Below are positions 32,446-34,395 of a DNA stretch of 34,395 nt, in pieces; the stretch's first letter is position 1; every line of letters starts with the position of its first letter. The notes under the pieces were generated by a model. It had not been told where the DNA came from. It searched no databases and saw nothing but the letters and a program-made list of their open reading frames with translations. Origin of the DNA: Desulfosporosinus sp. BRH_c37. GTDB lineage: Bacteria > Bacillota > Desulfitobacteriia > Desulfitobacteriales > Desulfitobacteriaceae. The translations under genes and the position numbers were made by a program. The stretch spans positions 1-34,395 of the forward strand of contig LOEW01000278.1 of assembly GCA_001516045.1 (NCBI GenBank). The letters are read 5' to 3'.

Positions 32446-32670
32446 TTATCTTTTAGACAAAAAACGATTATCTTCTGTATTCATTCGTATTCTATTTAAC
32501 ATCATATTTAATTTCTTTAAAACTCCCGGATTGCTATTGTTCTCAATTGCTATTTCCAACCGTCTTATATCATTTGCTTTTTGATCTAGAGATTTTAATT
32601 CTGATTGGCATTCTGAACAGTAAAGTAACTCACTAGATGCCATCCCTCGATGACACTTTGGACAAGTCAT
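32446..32670 (-). CDS. Small zinc-ribbon protein
   Basis: A 74-residue protein. The N-terminus CPKCHRGMASSELLYCSECQ has two CxxC pairs spaced as a zinc ribbon; the rest is a charged helical region (ANDIRRLEIAIENNSNPGVL, KKLNMMLNRIRM). Probably a small nucleic-acid- or protein-binding factor; no specific function is known to me. AAGGAG lies 9 bases before the ATG, and a terminator follows. Confidence 0.7.
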   Translation of the reverse strand: MTCPKCHRGMASSELLYCSECQSELKSLDQKANDIRRLEIAIENNSNPGVLKKLNMMLNRIRMNTEDNRFLSKR

Positions 32671-32869
32671 AATTACTCACTCCTTGTGCCTTTTTGATAT
32701 ATTACCTTAATATTTAGAATTTTACAATAGATTCTTCATTGTAATATTTTATTATAGAATAAAAAAATATCGTACACTCGATAGATTGTCCGGGTGTGTA
32801 CGAATGTTGTTTAATTCCTTTGCCATTACGGGTCGGGGGCTAGGTTCTGGGGTTAGGTCCGCAATGCCC

Positions 32870-33139
32870 TCAGCCTGCAACTTTAGATGCTTTTTCAATA
32901 AAGACTCTTACCAGTTCGGGATCAAATTGAATACCTGCATTTTTATGTAATTCCTCTATAACAACTTCTTTTGGTAGTGCACTTCGATAACTTCTATCAC
33001 TAGTCATCGCATCATAGGCATCCGCTATAGTTATGATTCTAGACACGAAGGGTATCGCTTCCCCTTTTAAGCCTTTTGGATATCCTTTCCCATCCCAGCT
33101 TTCATGGTGATACAATGCGTAATTAGCCATATCAGACAT
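32870..33139 (-). pseudogene. HD-GYP phosphodiesterase, C-terminal fragment
   Basis: Eighty-nine codons matching the second half of an HD-GYP cyclic-di-GMP phosphodiesterase: YHHESWDGKGYPKGLKGEAI contains the HHExxDGxGYP motif, followed by ITIADAYDAMTSDRSYR and FDPELVRVFI. The first HD helices and any sensor domain are missing. Upstream in frame there is a stop four codons before the ATG, and no ribosome site. It is a broken gene; metal ligands from the missing half are lost, so it should be inactive. Confidence 0.75.
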
Positions 33140-33280
33140 AGGCTTGTATTAGTATGGAAGAGAAGTTGCTTTGACCTTAAAATAATATATAATATTGAAT
33201 AGAAGACGACCTAACAATATGTTCCAGAGGATGCGCCGAAATTGATTCTCAAGTTTTATGCTGTAGGAGGTAAAAACAAG

Positions 33281-33883
33281 ATGACAGAGGACCATTTCAA
33301 TAAAAGATATAAAACAGGCAATACTCCTTGGGATATTGGCAAACCAGATTTTAACCTTATTCAGAGTGTAACCACGATGGCCATAAAACCCTGTAAAGCA
33401 CTAGAAATTGGATGCGGTACGGGCAATAACTCCATATGGCTTTCCCAAAATAATTTTAATGTGATAGGTATTGATACTTCAGAGATTGCCATACAGAAGG
33501 CTATAGAGGAAGCTTCAAAAACTAATTTCAAATGTACCTTTATTGTAAGTGACTTCCTTACAAACAAAATTGAAGGGGTACCATTTGGCTTTGCATTTGA
33601 TAGAGGCTGTTTTCATGCATTAAATTCAGATGAAGAACGGAAGATCTTTGCTGAAAATGTTGCTTCCCATTTAGTAAATGATGGCCTGTGGCTGAGTATT
33701 GCTGGCAACGCAGATGAAAAACGTGATAGGCCAGGTCCACCGCAGCTTACTGCCAGAGATATCGTTAACTCAGTGGAGTCCTACTTTGAAATCCTTTCGC
33801 TCGTTTCGAGCCATTTTGGATCTAACCACCCAAGCCCACCTAGAGCCTGGGTTTGCCTAATGCGGAAAAGACATTTTGAATAA
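33281..33883 (+). CDS. SAM-dependent methyltransferase, TPMT/TehB-like
   Basis: About 200 residues. The N-terminus HFNKRYKTGNTPWDIGKPDF is the thiopurine-methyltransferase-like start, followed by the SAM motif ALEIGCGTGNNSIWLSQ, the acidic NVIGIDTSEIAI and FAFDRGCFHAL. These small methyltransferases act on thiols, chalcogens such as tellurite, or small metabolites; the substrate is unknown. ATG at 33281 with GGAGG 10 bases upstream is favoured over 33242. The stop codon lies inside a perfect 50-bp palindrome that acts as terminator. Confidence 0.82.
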   Translation: MTEDHFNKRYKTGNTPWDIGKPDFNLIQSVTTMAIKPCKALEIGCGTGNNSIWLSQNNFNVIGIDTSEIAIQKAIEEASKTNFKCTFIVSDFLTNKIEGVPFGFAFDRGCFHALNSDEERKIFAENVASHLVNDGLWLSIAGNADEKRDRPGPPQLTARDIVNSVESYFEILSLVSSHFGSNHPSPPRAWVCLMRKRHFE

Positions 33884-33928
33884 AAGACCTGGTGAATCAT
33901 TTTAAAATGATTCACCAGGTCTTTTATT
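33879..33928. terminator. 50-bp perfect palindrome, bidirectional terminator
   Basis: Every base from 33879 to 33903 pairs with 33904-33928; the centre is CATTTTAAAATG. The core stem AAAGACCTGGTGAATCA with flanking T-rich ends (CTTTTATT) gives an intrinsic terminator usable from both strands. It includes the TAA stop of the methyltransferase. The perfection and length are unusual. Confidence 0.8.
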
Positions 33929-34395
33929 CCGAGTCCATCCGATCCCATCATGGTCGCAGAGATAGCTTTGATAGAGAGCGGACCGAAAACCCAAATTTAG
34001 CGTTTAAACGGGAAGGAATGATTAGCACAACCATGCGTTCGATCCTTTCCTTAATTATGTTGCTTGGCATCATTGTCTATGGGATTTATCCTTCTTGGCT
34101 ATCCATTTTTTCTTTACCAATACCCAATTGGTTACGCCTTATTGGTTTAGTCTTAGTGTTATTCACACTCCCGTTTCTCCATTGGGCTCACCGCGCCTTA
34201 GGTCGCCAATATTCGCCAGATCTTGAGCTAAAGTAAGAACACAAGCTTATCACAAGCGGACCCTATAAAGTAATAAGACATCCTATGTACACTATTCTGG
34301 TTGGTTTTATGTTAGGCATTTCAATTTTTGCAGCCAATACGTTAATCCTCATTCCTCATTCCTCATTCCTCATTCCTCATTCCTCATTCCTCATT
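33892..34395 (+). pseudogene. Isoprenylcysteine carboxyl methyltransferase-like gene, broken
   Basis: The frame encodes a membrane methyltransferase of the isoprenylcysteine carboxyl methyltransferase/PEMT-like family: LAFKREGMISTTMRSILSLI, a hydrophobic helix, WAHRALGRQYSPDLELK, and then, after an in-frame TAA at 34234-34236, EHKLITSGPYKVIRHPMYTI, which carries the conserved SGPYxxxRHPMY motif. The sequence reads straight through the stop in the same frame, so one nonsense change breaks it. The N-terminus also seems short, and the start ATG would lie in the terminator palindrome. The 3' end runs into a (CCTCATT)n repeat and leaves the window. Confidence 0.75.
34347..34395. repeat. Heptanucleotide tandem repeat (CCTCATT)x7 at the window edge
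   Basis: Seven exact copies of CCTCATT, 49 bases, continuing to the last base of the window. The 7-bp unit would shift reading frame with each copy gained or lost. It falls inside the broken membrane methyltransferase gene. Confidence 0.95.

Overview
The window looks like chromosomal DNA from an anaerobic, spore-forming-type Firmicute, probably a Desulfosporosinus/Desulfitobacterium-like member of the Clostridia. That is inference from gene content: a YcdB/S-layer protein, a DUF169 protein, an OFA-family transporter, molybdenum hydroxylase genes, and strong AGGAGG ribosome sites with many GTG/TTG starts. Nearly all genes lie on the minus strand. No rRNA, tRNA or CRISPR array was seen.

Layout. 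1-505: the left end of an IS200/IS605 element (tnpB running off the edge, a deleted tnpA, a left-end hairpin) inserted into and truncating a chemotaxis receptor gene. 1389-2644: a DUF169-marR operon with a near-consensus promoter and an overlapping palindromic operator. 2661-4006: decayed genes, including a MutL/GlmL-like gene whose middle has been replaced in frame by an IS605 right-end/omega-RNA-like relic. 4164-9786: a secreted YcdB/SLH protein, a radical SAM enzyme, an OFA-type transporter and a YjgB-like lipoprotein. 10028-11281: proA.

11538-18927 is a proline-catabolism-like block. Five genes encode a multi-subunit flavin/iron-sulfur dehydrogenase of the HcnABC / dye-linked proline dehydrogenase type, followed by P5C dehydrogenase (pruA). 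The block is preceded by a sequence matching the sigma-54 consensus and by a PAS-AAA-Fis activator gene. A second, free-standing omega-RNA-like IS605 right end lies between the activator gene and the operon promoter. 19001-20222: a 4-oxalocrotonate tautomerase-like protein and an alpha/alpha-toroid protein.

20660-32205 is an aromatic-acid-type catabolic island. It holds a phenylacetate-CoA-ligase-family enzyme, a small unknown protein, a Liv-type substrate-binding lipoprotein, three subunits of a 4-hydroxybenzoyl-CoA-reductase-like enzyme, the LivHMGF transporter and a divergent TetR regulator. Two nearly identical operator-like palindromes lie upstream of the ligase and of the binding protein. 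A coherent reading is uptake of an aromatic acid, CoA activation, then reductive dehydroxylation by the molybdenum enzyme, all under TetR control.

32446-34395 holds a zinc-ribbon protein, an HD-GYP fragment, a TPMT-like methyltransferase ending in a 50-bp perfect palindrome, and a broken isoprenylcysteine-methyltransferase-like gene that runs into a heptanucleotide tandem repeat at the window edge.
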